DNA of 64,000 nt, from the NCBI GenBank assembly GCA_045565695.1, contig JBJLEZ010000001.1:62001-126000 (forward strand). Direction: 5' to 3'. Positions 27,346-36,054 of the stretch are shown piece after piece. The notes under the pieces are model-generated. The model saw only the letters and a program-made list of their open reading frames with translations. It had not been told where the DNA came from and made no database searches. A program made the position numbers and the translations under genes. This DNA is from GCA-2690565 sp002457235. GTDB taxonomy: Bacteria > Verrucomicrobiota > Verrucomicrobiia > Opitutales > Coraliomargaritaceae. The first letter of the stretch is position 1. Each line of letters begins with the position of its first letter.

Positions 27346-27951
27346 TTATTTTCCCTTTTCTTCGTTCCAACTTTCGTCTTTTGCTTTTGGCTCTGTTTGG
27401 CTCATTTTACCATCACCTGAAGAAACGAATGGGCCACCCATCATAGGTGCTGCTGATACCTTTAGGTTTGTTTGCTCTACAACATCTTCTGCCGGTAAAG
27501 GTGTTTCAATACCCGCTAATGGGAAATCTTTTCTTAGAGGATGATATGGGTATGAGTCCCACATTAAAATACGCTTAAGATTAGGATGTCCTTCATAAAT
27601 GATACCCATTAAGTCGTAAGTTTCTCGTTCATGCCAATCTGCCGCAGAATATAGAGACACGAGGCTTGGCAAGGTTGGTTTTATATTATCCTTACAATCT
27701 GATGCGACCCTAATATACATCTGCTTTACTGTAGAATAAAAATGATAGACACCTGTAAATCTAGGAGTTGCCACATCCCAATCAATTGCGGTGACATCAA
27801 GTAGCAGATCAAACTGAAATTCATCTCTAAGAATTGTACAAAATTCAATTAATTGCTCAGCAGGACAATTAACTGCTAAATGATCCCCACTTTCTCGTTC
27901 ACTGAGATAAGCAAAACGATCCAACAATTCACTTTTTTCTATTTCACTCAC
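27346..27951 (-). CDS. nuoC: NADH-quinone oxidoreductase subunit C
   Basis: A 201-residue 30-kDa-type subunit of the complex I connecting module. Residues 30-150 hold the family domain, with DLLLDVTAIDWD, SLVSLYSAADWHERETYDLMGIIYEGHPNLKRILM and YHPLRKDFPLAG. The last 45 residues or so are a polar, low-complexity tail (Gly, Ser, Lys, Glu) of no known function. It lies between nuoB and nuoD. Confidence 0.95.
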   Translation of the reverse strand: MSEIEKSELLDRFAYLSERESGDHLAVNCPAEQLIEFCTILRDEFQFDLLLDVTAIDWDVATPRFTGVYHFYSTVKQMYIRVASDCKDNIKPTLPSLVSLYSAADWHERETYDLMGIIYEGHPNLKRILMWDSYPYHPLRKDFPLAGIETPLPAEDVVEQTNLKVSAAPMMGGPFVSSGDGKMSQTEPKAKDESWNEEKGK

Positions 27952-27979
27952 CTTATTACCTCCAAATTAAACCTGTTGG

Positions 27980-28528
27980 TTATGACACCGCATCCTTACG
28001 AATTTTATTTATCGGATGCTTTGTTAATAAATTTTTCACAGAGTTTTCATCTTTGATTTTCTCCTGCAATTTAATCATAGCATCTAATAGTGCTTCAGGT
28101 CTTGGAGGACAGCCACTAACATAAACATCCACCGGAACCACTCGATCAACTCCTTGTAGGGTAGCATAAGAGCGATACATACCTCCTGAACTCGCACAAG
28201 CACCCATGGCGACAACCCACTTAGGGTCTCCCATTTGCTCGTAAATTCTACGCACAACCTCTGCCATTTTGTAGGTCACTGTACCGGCAACAATCATGCA
28301 ATCAGCTTGCCTTGGGGAAAAACGCATTACCTCCATGCCGAATCGAGATATATCAAAGCGAGAACCACCAGCGGCCATCAATTCAATTGCACAACAAGCC
28401 AGCCCCATAGGCATTGGCCAAACAGAATTTTTTCGTATCCAATTGATAACAGCATCCGCACGGGTGACGATAACTTCACCTTCGACTTTACTATCATAGG
28501 CAACTGTTTGTTTATTCATAGTATTCAC
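27980..28528 (-). CDS. nuoB: NADH-quinone oxidoreductase subunit B
   Basis: A 182-residue PSST-type subunit with the terminal [4Fe-4S] cluster N2, which reduces quinone. Cluster cysteines are seen in MGLACCAIELMA, in GACASSGGMY and in VSGCPPRPEAL, with RFSPRQADCMIVAGTV between. It is the first gene of the nuoBCDEFGHI cluster. nuoA, which normally precedes it, is absent: only about 130 bp lie upstream before a divergent gene. Confidence 0.96.
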   Translation of the reverse strand: MNTMNKQTVAYDSKVEGEVIVTRADAVINWIRKNSVWPMPMGLACCAIELMAAGGSRFDISRFGMEVMRFSPRQADCMIVAGTVTYKMAEVVRRIYEQMGDPKWVVAMGACASSGGMYRSYATLQGVDRVVPVDVYVSGCPPRPEALLDAMIKLQEKIKDENSVKNLLTKHPINKIRKDAVS

Positions 28529-28655
28529 TTAATATATTATTAGTACCGATACTTTGCAACTTACTGAGACATCATTTTCATGCAAGCGATAATTTGAAAT
28601 TTACATCCTTCAATAGCAATTGTATGGTAAAAAAACTGAATAATAATTTTTTAGC

Positions 28656-28967
28656 ATGCCTGTTTATCAATATTATGAGATTTTTCCCGATGGAAGCGAA
28701 GGAGAGCCCTTTGATGTTTCGCAAAAAATTAATGAACCGACCTTAAAAGTTCATCCATTAACGGGGAATCCGATAAAAAAGTATTATTCAGCACCCTCCA
28801 TTAACAGTCGGTACTCTGATGCGATGACCAAAAAACAATTAGACCCTTCAAATCTTCAGCAAAAAGGGTTCACTCAATACAAAAAGGATACAACCAGTGG
28901 GAAATATTATAAAAGTGCAGGCACTGACCCAAGAGCACCTGAACAAATTGACCCTAAAAAGTTATAA
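28656..28967 (+). CDS. FmdB-like small protein without the zinc-ribbon cysteines
   Basis: A 103-residue protein starting MPVYQYYEIFPDGSEGEPFDVSQKI, which mirrors the MPxYEYxCxxCG...FE start of FmdB-family proteins. A region like the second half of the ribbon follows (HPLTGNPIKKYYSAPSI). No cysteine is present, so it cannot bind zinc in the usual way. Verrucomicrobial proteins annotated as FmdB regulators often show this form. Its stop shares one base with the start of the exosortase gene (TAATG), so the two are coupled. Function unknown. Confidence 0.6.
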   Translation: MPVYQYYEIFPDGSEGEPFDVSQKINEPTLKVHPLTGNPIKKYYSAPSINSRYSDAMTKKQLDPSNLQQKGFTQYKKDTTSGKYYKSAGTDPRAPEQIDPKKL

Positions 28968-29902
28968 TGGCCTTAAGATATCAACTGTTTCAGACTTTTA
29001 AGAATCGAGTCAAGAGACCTAGTTTTTGGGTTGAATCAGTCATTGTTAGCTTATTTTTACTATCATTTGCACCCGTATCATATTGGTTTGCCGAAAACAC
29101 TTTTTCGGAAACACGAGTATTCCATTCTCTAATCACCTTAAGCCTAGCAATCATTTTATTATATCGCTTTGAAAGCCCTACTCTGAAAAACGCTCTTGAA
29201 CTTAATCGCCATTGTCAGAAAAGCTTAATTATCGCCTTATTACTTTTGGTGGCATTTGTTCTGAGTAAAGTCAGCTTAGACTTTTTTCAAATAGACTCAT
29301 TAATTCTCAATTTAATTTATAGTCTGTCTATTATCGCTTCCATGGTTATGGCGCTCTCGAGCTTTGTTTTCTTCATTTTTGGCACCCAAATCCACCGAAT
29401 CACCTACTCTTCCTCAATCACCTTTATTCTGTTTCTTTTTTTAAGTCTATTTATGATTCAAGTTGATTGGCCTCTGAGAGCATTGGCTGCTCAATGGAGT
29501 GTGTTCTTAATCGAATTGCTCGGTCAATCGGTTGATTTTTTTATCGCCAATCAAGACCCAAACCAAAGCTCCCCCAGCCTTATCATTCAATTTAACGGGA
29601 GAAATTTCAATGTCGCATCCGAATGTAATGGATTCGGGATTATTTTAAACAGTGCCTTGATTGGGCTACTACTGTCCGTTTACAAAAGGCATAGCTTTTT
29701 TGATAGTGCGACCAATATCATTGCTGCCCTCTTCATTGGCTTTACTTTTAATGTTCTGCGAATCATTAGCATTATCTTAATCGCTCCGTTTGTCTTCCAA
29801 TATTATGACTTTCTTCATGAATTACTTGGCACACTTTTTTACTGGGGCGCATTTTTTGGAACTTGGTATTTATTAAAAGGCCCAGTAGAGAAAGCTGAAT
29901 AA
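28967..29902 (+). CDS. Exosortase/archaeosortase family transpeptidase
   Basis: A 311-residue protein with about eight membrane segments. The catalytic triad of the family is present at the right spacing: Cys220 in VASECNGFGIILNSA, Arg265 in FNVLRIISI and His284 in FLHELLGTLFYWG. Exosortases are thought to cut PEP-CTERM proteins at the C-terminal sorting signal and join them to a cell-surface carrier. The active-site motif is ECNG rather than the common CSG, so it belongs to a less usual subclass that I cannot name. A PEP-CTERM substrate lies at 63.2-63.8 kb. It is coupled to the upstream FmdB-like gene and convergent with obgE. Confidence 0.85.
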   Translation: MALRYQLFQTFKNRVKRPSFWVESVIVSLFLLSFAPVSYWFAENTFSETRVFHSLITLSLAIILLYRFESPTLKNALELNRHCQKSLIIALLLLVAFVLSKVSLDFFQIDSLILNLIYSLSIIASMVMALSSFVFFIFGTQIHRITYSSSITFILFLFLSLFMIQVDWPLRALAAQWSVFLIELLGQSVDFFIANQDPNQSSPSLIIQFNGRNFNVASECNGFGIILNSALIGLLLSVYKRHSFFDSATNIIAALFIGFTFNVLRIISIILIAPFVFQYYDFLHELLGTLFYWGAFFGTWYLLKGPVEKAE

Positions 29903-29943
29903 GAAATGGAATTTGCTAAGTTAGGACTTAGGGGATTTGCAAC

Positions 29944-30969
29944 TCATTCCTCTTCTTCATTAGCCGATGCTTTACGTTCATCCATGACTAAGTCATAAAC
30001 TGCGGACTTTAATTCCTCTAAGCCGTCCTCAGTCAGACAGGAAGTTCCGATCACCTTATGTTTCTTAACCTTTGTTTTCAACTTCTTAAGATTAGCTTCT
30101 GCATCTGGCTCATCTAATTTATTGCCCGCAAGTAACATAGGTTTTTTCAAAAGCTTTGGCATGTACAATTTTAATTCTTTCAATAAAATTCTGTAATCAC
30201 CGATAGGATCGCGGTTATCAGTACCCTGAAGGTCGATCATGATCACAAGTACTTTGCAACGCTCTATATGCTTTAAAAAACGGTGTCCAAGTCCCTTATT
30301 CTCGCTCGCCCCCTCAATTAAACCTGGAATATCCGCCAAAGTAACACGTTCGTATAATTCGGGATATTCCAAGATACCGACTGTAGGAAATAAAGTGGTA
30401 AAGGGATACGATGCCATTTTAGGGTGCGCGTTGGTCAAAGTATTCAAAAGTGTCGACTTACCTGCATTTGGAAAGCCCACTAACCCAACGTCAGCAATCG
30501 TTTTGATCACAAAAAGAAATTCTCCAGAACGACCAGGCTTTCCTAGAGTGAACTCTCTCGGCGCACGATTCGTTGAAGACTTAAATTGCATATTACCTTT
30601 TCCCCCTTCACCACCTTCGAGCAATACAACTTCCTCTTCATGTTCCAATATTTCAGCAACCACTTCTTCGGTCTCTCGATCTATGATCACTGTGCCCACG
30701 GGAATTTTAATCACTAGATTACTGCCTCTGGCTCCATGCTGATCACTACCACGACCTGTTTCACCATTCTTAGCTTTTAAAATTGGTCTAAAATGATAAT
30801 CCGTTAGATCTGCGACATTAGTATCACCCACTAAAATAACCGATCCTCCACGCCCGCCATTACCACCATCAGGCCCACCTTTCGGTTCATATTTCGCACG
30901 ACGAAAACTAAAGCAGCCGTCACCACCATCACCTGCTTTTAAACTTACTTTAACTTCATCATAAAACAT
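29944..30969 (-). CDS. obgE: GTPase Obg (CgtA)
   Basis: About 341 residues from the preferred start at 30969 (MFYDEVKVSLKAGDGGDG), the canonical Obg beginning; an in-frame ATG 63 bases upstream adds a leader foreign to the family. The glycine-rich Obg fold (about 1-160, KGGPDGGNGGRGGSV) precedes the G domain, with G1 GFPNAGKSTLL, G3 DIPGLIEGAS and G4 NKLDEP. It acts in late 50S subunit assembly and stress signalling. The C-terminal tail is short and acidic. Confidence 0.95.
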   Translation of the reverse strand: MFYDEVKVSLKAGDGGDGCFSFRRAKYEPKGGPDGGNGGRGGSVILVGDTNVADLTDYHFRPILKAKNGETGRGSDQHGARGSNLVIKIPVGTVIIDRETEEVVAEILEHEEEVVLLEGGEGGKGNMQFKSSTNRAPREFTLGKPGRSGEFLFVIKTIADVGLVGFPNAGKSTLLNTLTNAHPKMASYPFTTLFPTVGILEYPELYERVTLADIPGLIEGASENKGLGHRFLKHIERCKVLVIMIDLQGTDNRDPIGDYRILLKELKLYMPKLLKKPMLLAGNKLDEPDAEANLKKLKTKVKKHKVIGTSCLTEDGLEELKSAVYDLVMDERKASANEEEE

Positions 30970-31069
30970 AAGAATAATCTTTCTCTGAAAAAAATTAAAA
31001 TCAACATCAAACCCTAATTGCTTTTCACTCAATTCTTTCCTTTAATCCGAAAAGATATCACTAAAAATT

Positions 31070-31978
31070 ATGATCCAATCTCAATCAGCTGCAGTAATCG
31101 ATATAGGAACTAACTCTATTAAATTCATTCTTGCTGAAAAAAGATCCGGAAACGCACTCAATATTCTTTACGAAGAAACACTTGAAGTTCGGATTGGGGC
31201 AGGCATCAGTCATAGCTCACCACGCCTTGAAGATACGGCCATTGAAAAAGTCAGTGAAGCAATTATTTCCCTTCTTCAAATTAAAAATCGCTATCAAATA
31301 GAGCCTATACGAATTGTAGCAACTAGCGCGGTTCGAGAAGCAACAAATCAAAATTGCTTATTTGAAACAATCAAAGATGAAACAGGCACCGAACTTGAAA
31401 TCCTCAGCGGAGAAACTGAAGCTTACTATATTGGTCAAGCTATTCAACTAGATCCTAACTTACAAAAAATTGGAACCCTTAATTCAATCGATTTAGGTGG
31501 TGGCAGCTTAGAATGGATTCATCTCAAGAATAATTGCTTGGAAAAAGCGTTTTCTTTACCGCTTGGTGCAGTTCGAATCACTGAACAGTTTATAAAGGAC
31601 CCCATTCAACCTATTTCTAAAGATAGCCTAGATGCAATAGAAGATCATGTAAAAAGCATAATCGCAAAAAACAACGTTCTACTTTCTTCAAAATGTCCTC
31701 TTTTAGGAAGCGGAGGAGCCTTCCATATTCTTGCACAACTCCTTAAACCAAAATCACGCTTTAACCAAAAAGATATCGAAGAACTCGCGTTATCATCTGC
31801 TCAATTGTCAATACAAGGGCGTATTAATAATTTAAGTATACCGGCAAAACGAGCAGATATAATTCCCGCAGCATTGATCACAATTGCCTGTTTTATGAAA
31901 CATTTTGACATCAAATATATTGAGCATTCAAAATGTAGCTTAAAAATGGGCATACTTAAAGAGATGCTTGGACTTTAA
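31070..31978 (+). CDS. Ppx/GppA family phosphatase
   Basis: A 302-residue protein of the exopolyphosphatase/pppGpp phosphatase family. ASKHA-type motifs are clear: AAVIDIGTNSIKFILAE at the N-terminus, VATSAVREATNQ, LSGETEAYYIGQA and SIDLGGGSLEWIH. It ends after the two actin-like subdomains and lacks the C-terminal HD domain of the long forms. It could cleave polyphosphate or (p)ppGpp; the sequence does not separate these. It is divergent from obgE and convergent with the rluD-type gene. Confidence 0.88.
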   Translation: MIQSQSAAVIDIGTNSIKFILAEKRSGNALNILYEETLEVRIGAGISHSSPRLEDTAIEKVSEAIISLLQIKNRYQIEPIRIVATSAVREATNQNCLFETIKDETGTELEILSGETEAYYIGQAIQLDPNLQKIGTLNSIDLGGGSLEWIHLKNNCLEKAFSLPLGAVRITEQFIKDPIQPISKDSLDAIEDHVKSIIAKNNVLLSSKCPLLGSGGAFHILAQLLKPKSRFNQKDIEELALSSAQLSIQGRINNLSIPAKRADIIPAALITIACFMKHFDIKYIEHSKCSLKMGILKEMLGL

Positions 31979-31999
31979 GCTAAAAATCTTAGTTTCGCT

Positions 32000-32941
32000 C
32001 TAGCTAATTTTTTCATCGAGAGCGTTCATAAGATCTGAGAAATCGTTCGGTGCAGGTTCAGAAAATGTTAAGCTCTCCCCTGATTCAGGATGTGCAAATG
32101 ATAAATGTGTAGCGTGAAGAAATACTCGATCAATAGGTAACTCACTAAAGCGATTAGGGCGAAAGCCATAAAGCTTATCTCCTAATAAAGGAAATCCTAA
32201 ATTTTGCATATGCACACGAATTTGATGAGTTCGTCCAGTATGAATTGAACACTCTACTAAAGACGCTTTTTCTCCAAATACTTTCAATACCTTCCAATCT
32301 GTATGTGCTTCACGCCCTTTAGATTGAACAGACATTTTAGTTCTATAGGTAGGATGCCGACCAATTCGCTCCATACAAGTTCCGGAAAGTACTTTAGGAA
32401 CTCCCGAAACTACGGCCAAATAACGCTTTTTTACAGTACGTTCACTGAAAGCTTTGGCTAAGGTGTGATGCGCTAAATCCGTTTTTGCCACAACAATCAA
32501 ACCACTCGTTTCTTTATCCAAACGATGAACAATTCCTGGTCGATCCGGCAAGCCGACTGAACTCAATGCCCCTTTACAATGATGCAGTAATGCATGAACC
32601 AAAGTATCTTCTCCCGTTCCATTTCCCGGATGGGTCACCATTCCTGAAGATTTGTTTATGACAATAATCGACTCATCTTCATAAACCACTTTTAACGGAA
32701 TATCATTTCCTTTTGGGGCTTCTTCAACGAATACTTCCTCTAAGCTCGCTCGCAACCAACCACTATGAGGAATCTTAAAACGCTTATCGATAACCTCTCC
32801 CTCAAAGGTCACGCAACCCGAATCAAAAGCCTTCTGCAATCGAACACGGCTGACACCTTCAATCACAGAAGCAAATAATTTATCCGCTCGCATTTTCCCA
32901 ACGTCTTCAGGGACAAAATACTCAATAATTCGCTCATCCAT
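32000..32941 (-). CDS. rluD: RluD-family ribosomal RNA pseudouridine synthase
   Basis: A 313-residue pseudouridine synthase. An N-terminal S4 RNA-binding domain (about 15-80) is followed by the RluA-type catalytic domain, with catalytic Asp142 in PGIVHRLDKETSGLIVVAK and a C-terminal CSIHTGRTHQIRVHMQNLGFPLLGDKLYG. With the S4 domain, the likely role is modifying helix 69 of 23S rRNA (RluD), though RluC/RluA-type targets are not excluded. It overlaps ribF by 8 bp and is the last gene of the nusA operon. Confidence 0.9.
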   Translation of the reverse strand: MDERIIEYFVPEDVGKMRADKLFASVIEGVSRVRLQKAFDSGCVTFEGEVIDKRFKIPHSGWLRASLEEVFVEEAPKGNDIPLKVVYEDESIIVINKSSGMVTHPGNGTGEDTLVHALLHHCKGALSSVGLPDRPGIVHRLDKETSGLIVVAKTDLAHHTLAKAFSERTVKKRYLAVVSGVPKVLSGTCMERIGRHPTYRTKMSVQSKGREAHTDWKVLKVFGEKASLVECSIHTGRTHQIRVHMQNLGFPLLGDKLYGFRPNRFSELPIDRVFLHATHLSFAHPESGESLTFSEPAPNDFSDLMNALDEKIS

Positions 32942-33884
32942 TCGACATTAAACTTTTAACTACCTGACAATCTTGGCTAATTTGATCCTTTAAAGCATTC
33001 ACTGAGTCGAACTGTTTTTCATCACGTACAAATGCCACCCATTCAACACGTATACTCTCATTTAAACTGCATTTACAGTCCTCCAAAGAATGAACCTCGA
33101 GTAAAGGTTCAACCGCATCACCATCTGTGACCGTGGGCCTTACTCCAAAATTGGCGATTCCTTTTTTCCATTGTTCTGAACCCTCAATTAAAAAACGAAC
33201 TGCATATACTCCATAACGTGGTTTACATTCTGGCGACCACAACAAATTCATTGTAGGAAATCCAATCTTTGTTCCAAGTTGCGCTCCTTGAATCACAGTC
33301 CCCTCCGAAATATAACGATAGCCTAGCAACCCATTTACAAGGTTCACTTGCCCTTCTCTCAAAGCCTCTCTGATACGAGTACTACTGATTGGTAATCCAT
33401 TTTGTTTAATACGATCAATACTCCAAACATCTATTCCCAAAGCTGAGCCTGATTTAATTAATGTTTGAATATCACCGATACGCCCTTGGCCAAAACGAAA
33501 ATTTTCACCGACATAGACAGCCTTGAGCATGGGTAGTTGTTCCAATAAGTAAGAGAGAAATGTATCCGCAGAAATCGAAGCAAATTCTTCATCAAAAGTC
33601 TTAGCAATAACAACATCCACTCCAATTCCATGTAAGCGAGCTACCTTAGTTTTTAGGGACATAATTAAATCCGTACCAGCATCACCTCTAAATAAACGGC
33701 TCGGATGAGGATCAAATGTCAACACAGCACTCACACCTGAATTATCCTTTGCTGAAGAAACTGCTGGTTCGATGACTGCCAAATGCCCTAAATGCACTCC
33801 ATCAAAAACTCCGATCGCCAAATGTATGGGCTTATCGCACTCTTTTAAGGCATTAAAATCAGATACCTGCAGTGGAAGATTCAT
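32934..33884 (-). CDS. ribF: Bifunctional riboflavin kinase/FAD synthetase
   Basis: A 316-residue enzyme making FMN and then FAD. The N-terminal adenylyltransferase half has GVFDGVHLGHLAVI and LTFDPHPSRLF, then VGENFRFGQGRIGD and ISSTRIREAL. The C-terminal kinase half has GTKIGFPTMNL and NFGVRPT. It lies in the translation operon after truB, a common arrangement, and overlaps the next gene by 8 bp. Confidence 0.95.
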   Translation of the reverse strand: MNLPLQVSDFNALKECDKPIHLAIGVFDGVHLGHLAVIEPAVSSAKDNSGVSAVLTFDPHPSRLFRGDAGTDLIMSLKTKVARLHGIGVDVVIAKTFDEEFASISADTFLSYLLEQLPMLKAVYVGENFRFGQGRIGDIQTLIKSGSALGIDVWSIDRIKQNGLPISSTRIREALREGQVNLVNGLLGYRYISEGTVIQGAQLGTKIGFPTMNLLWSPECKPRYGVYAVRFLIEGSEQWKKGIANFGVRPTVTDGDAVEPLLEVHSLEDCKCSLNESIRVEWVAFVRDEKQFDSVNALKDQISQDCQVVKSLMSNG

Positions 33885-33926
33885 AGAATAAAATTATTAG
33901 TAAGAAATCCTGAGACAATCCATAAA

Positions 33927-34643
33927 TTAAAATGCATGGCTGGGGATATATTCCTTAATCGGCAAGAGCTTGGATTTTAACTTTGATTTCGTATACTTTT
34001 CTAACTCTTCCAAAGTTTCTGAATTCTCAAGAAGGAAAGAACCTACCTTTGTCCGTCTCAGCACACACAAATGTCCTCCACATCCTAATTTTTGTCCAAG
34101 ATCATGAGCAATAGTTCGGATGTAAGCACCCTTACTCGAATCAACAATAAACTCCATTTTAGGACTCTTTAAGTTAAGTAAATCAAAACGACCTATGCGA
34201 ATCACACGTGGCTCTCGCTCTACTTGTTTTCCTGCTCTGGCTAGTTGGTACAATTTTTTACCTCCGACTTTCTTTGCTGAAAACATCGGAGGAATTTGAT
34301 ATTGATCCCCAATGAATTCAGCCATCTTTGCTTTCAACATAACTTCATCCAACTCAGGCACAGGTAATTCCTTGACCATTTTCCCATCCGCATCCTGAGA
34401 ATCTGTTTCCTTACCAAAATAAACCGTTCCAGTATATTGTTTATCCAAACTCATTAAGTACTGAGAAACCTTAGTTGCTTTCCCAATTAAAATTACCAAT
34501 AAGCCTGTAGCCATAGGGTCTAATGTACCTGCATGACCTACTTTCTTAATTTGAAAAATTTTACGGCACTTAGCTACCACATCATGCGAAGTAAAACCCT
34601 GTGGTTTATCCACCAATAAAATGCCTTCAAAATCGTCTGCCAT
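33927..34643 (-). CDS. truB: tRNA pseudouridine-55 synthase
   Basis: A 238-residue enzyme that converts U55 to pseudouridine in the T-loop of tRNAs. The family start GILLVDKPQGFTSHDVV and the catalytic Asp42 in VGHAGTLDPMATGLL are clear, followed by YTGTVYFGKETDSQDADG and GAYIRTIAHDLGQKLGCGGH. It is shorter than E. coli TruB because the C-terminal PUA domain is reduced or missing. It lies between nrnA and ribF. Confidence 0.95.
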   Translation of the reverse strand: MADDFEGILLVDKPQGFTSHDVVAKCRKIFQIKKVGHAGTLDPMATGLLVILIGKATKVSQYLMSLDKQYTGTVYFGKETDSQDADGKMVKELPVPELDEVMLKAKMAEFIGDQYQIPPMFSAKKVGGKKLYQLARAGKQVEREPRVIRIGRFDLLNLKSPKMEFIVDSSKGAYIRTIAHDLGQKLGCGGHLCVLRRTKVGSFLLENSETLEELEKYTKSKLKSKLLPIKEYIPSHAF

Positions 34644-34662
34644 AAAAGTATCGTAAACTTTA

Positions 34663-35664
34663 TTATTTTTTTAACAAAGCAAATTGCTCTTTAATTTTTG
34701 CTAAAATTTGAGGCTTAAAAGCTTCAATATCCTTCGAATCAACATTCAGCCCAGCAGCACAGGCATGGCCACCGCCACCAAATGCTTGGGCGATTTGATC
34801 CACTCGATATTTAGGATCTTTGGCTCTCAAACTCCCCTTCAAAGCTCCATTTCTTTCTTCTAATAAAACTCCTACCTCAACGCCTTGAATCGAACGCGCA
34901 TAATCCACTAAGCCATCCGCATCATCAATACTTGCACCTGACTCTTGATACATTGAATCTGTTAAAAGACCGAAGCAAACACGTCCATCGCATTCCATTT
35001 CCAATGATGCTAAAAATAATTGAATCAACTGTATGCGAGCGAAACTCTCGTTTTCATAGAGTTCATTAGCTGCTTCAGCAGGCTTTGCTCCAAAATCACA
35101 TAAGGCTTTTACCATTTCAAATGTATCCTTTGTAGTTGAAGGAAAACGAAATTGCCCCGTATCCGTGGCGATACCCACATACAAAGCCTGTGCAGTTGTT
35201 GGATCAATTTCCCATCCTAAATCCAAAACAATACCCATTATAACTTCAGCAGTGGCAGAAGCACTTCCGATAATTAAATCATTTTTTGCATACTGCTTAT
35301 TGGATATATGATGGTCTACATTGAGAAACACTTCTGGAAACATAGCATTTAAGCTTGCACCGACTCGCTTGTAATCAGCGGAATCTACAGTTACGCAAAT
35401 ATGATCATCTTTAGTAAATTCTGAGGCTAAATAAAAAGGCGTATCACCTAAAAGAAATTTAAGATTGGCAGGGGCTTCATCATTGTTCACGCCAACGGCA
35501 TCAATGCCCTGGTTTCTTAAAATTCGCACCATTGCAACAGTCGAACCAATACAGTCCCCATCCGGACGCACATGACCAATGACCGCAACTTTTTTATTTT
35601 CTTTCTTCAAAGATTCAACACATGCTTTGAAGGCTAAACTTTCTTGCTCAAAAAAATAACTCAT
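34663..35664 (-). CDS. nrnA: DHH-family phosphoesterase (NrnA-like nanoRNase/pAp phosphatase)
   Basis: A 333-residue phosphoesterase. Metal-binding motifs are VIGHVRPDGDCIGS (His31, Asp35, Asp37), VDSAD around residue 93, and the DHH signature in NVDHHISN. The DHHA1 domain follows, with GGGGHACAAG near the C-terminus. The family degrades short RNA oligonucleotides and 3'-phosphoadenosine 5'-phosphate. It overlaps rbfA by 4 bp, as in many nusA-infB operons. Confidence 0.9.
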   Translation of the reverse strand: MSYFFEQESLAFKACVESLKKENKKVAVIGHVRPDGDCIGSTVAMVRILRNQGIDAVGVNNDEAPANLKFLLGDTPFYLASEFTKDDHICVTVDSADYKRVGASLNAMFPEVFLNVDHHISNKQYAKNDLIIGSASATAEVIMGIVLDLGWEIDPTTAQALYVGIATDTGQFRFPSTTKDTFEMVKALCDFGAKPAEAANELYENESFARIQLIQLFLASLEMECDGRVCFGLLTDSMYQESGASIDDADGLVDYARSIQGVEVGVLLEERNGALKGSLRAKDPKYRVDQIAQAFGGGGHACAAGLNVDSKDIEAFKPQILAKIKEQFALLKK

Positions 35665-36011
35665 TTTGTATCATCCTCCTCAGATAAATCATCCAGTAAA
35701 TTGATTAAAGAAGCACCACGTTTAAGTGATGGATCATAAATAAATTCAAACTTAGGAAAATATTTTAATATGATAAATTGACTGACTCGTCTTTGTAAAT
35801 CTTTACCCACTCTCTGAAAGAGTTTCTTCGCTTCTTCTACTTTCGCATCATCTCCAAGAACACTGTAATAAACGTGAGCTTTCCTCAAATCTGATGAGGT
35901 ATCAACAGAGCTTATAGTTATCTTTACCGCCAATCCTTGATAATTTTGCAGTAATTGATGGCTGATCTCTCTTTGTAAGAGCTGATTAACTCTAGCGATT
36001 CTCTGTGACAT
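35661..36011 (-). CDS. rbfA: Ribosome-binding factor A
   Basis: A 116-residue KH-fold protein needed for late 30S maturation and 16S rRNA processing. The start RIARVNQLLQREISHQLL and the core ISSVDTSSDLRKAHVYYSVLG followed by FIYDPSLKRGASLINLLDDL are typical. The stop overlaps the start of nrnA. It lies 43 bp downstream of infB. Confidence 0.93.
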   Translation of the reverse strand: MSQRIARVNQLLQREISHQLLQNYQGLAVKITISSVDTSSDLRKAHVYYSVLGDDAKVEEAKKLFQRVGKDLQRRVSQFIILKYFPKFEFIYDPSLKRGASLINLLDDLSEEDDTK

Positions 36012-36054
36012 AATTCAAGGCAAAGTGAAACACAATCCAGTCTTTCTAAAAATT

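Noticed and set aside
30239..30742. 167-residue open frame antisense to obgE
   Set aside because: Mirror of the Obg G and glycine-rich domains; Ser/Pro-rich translation without domain signs.
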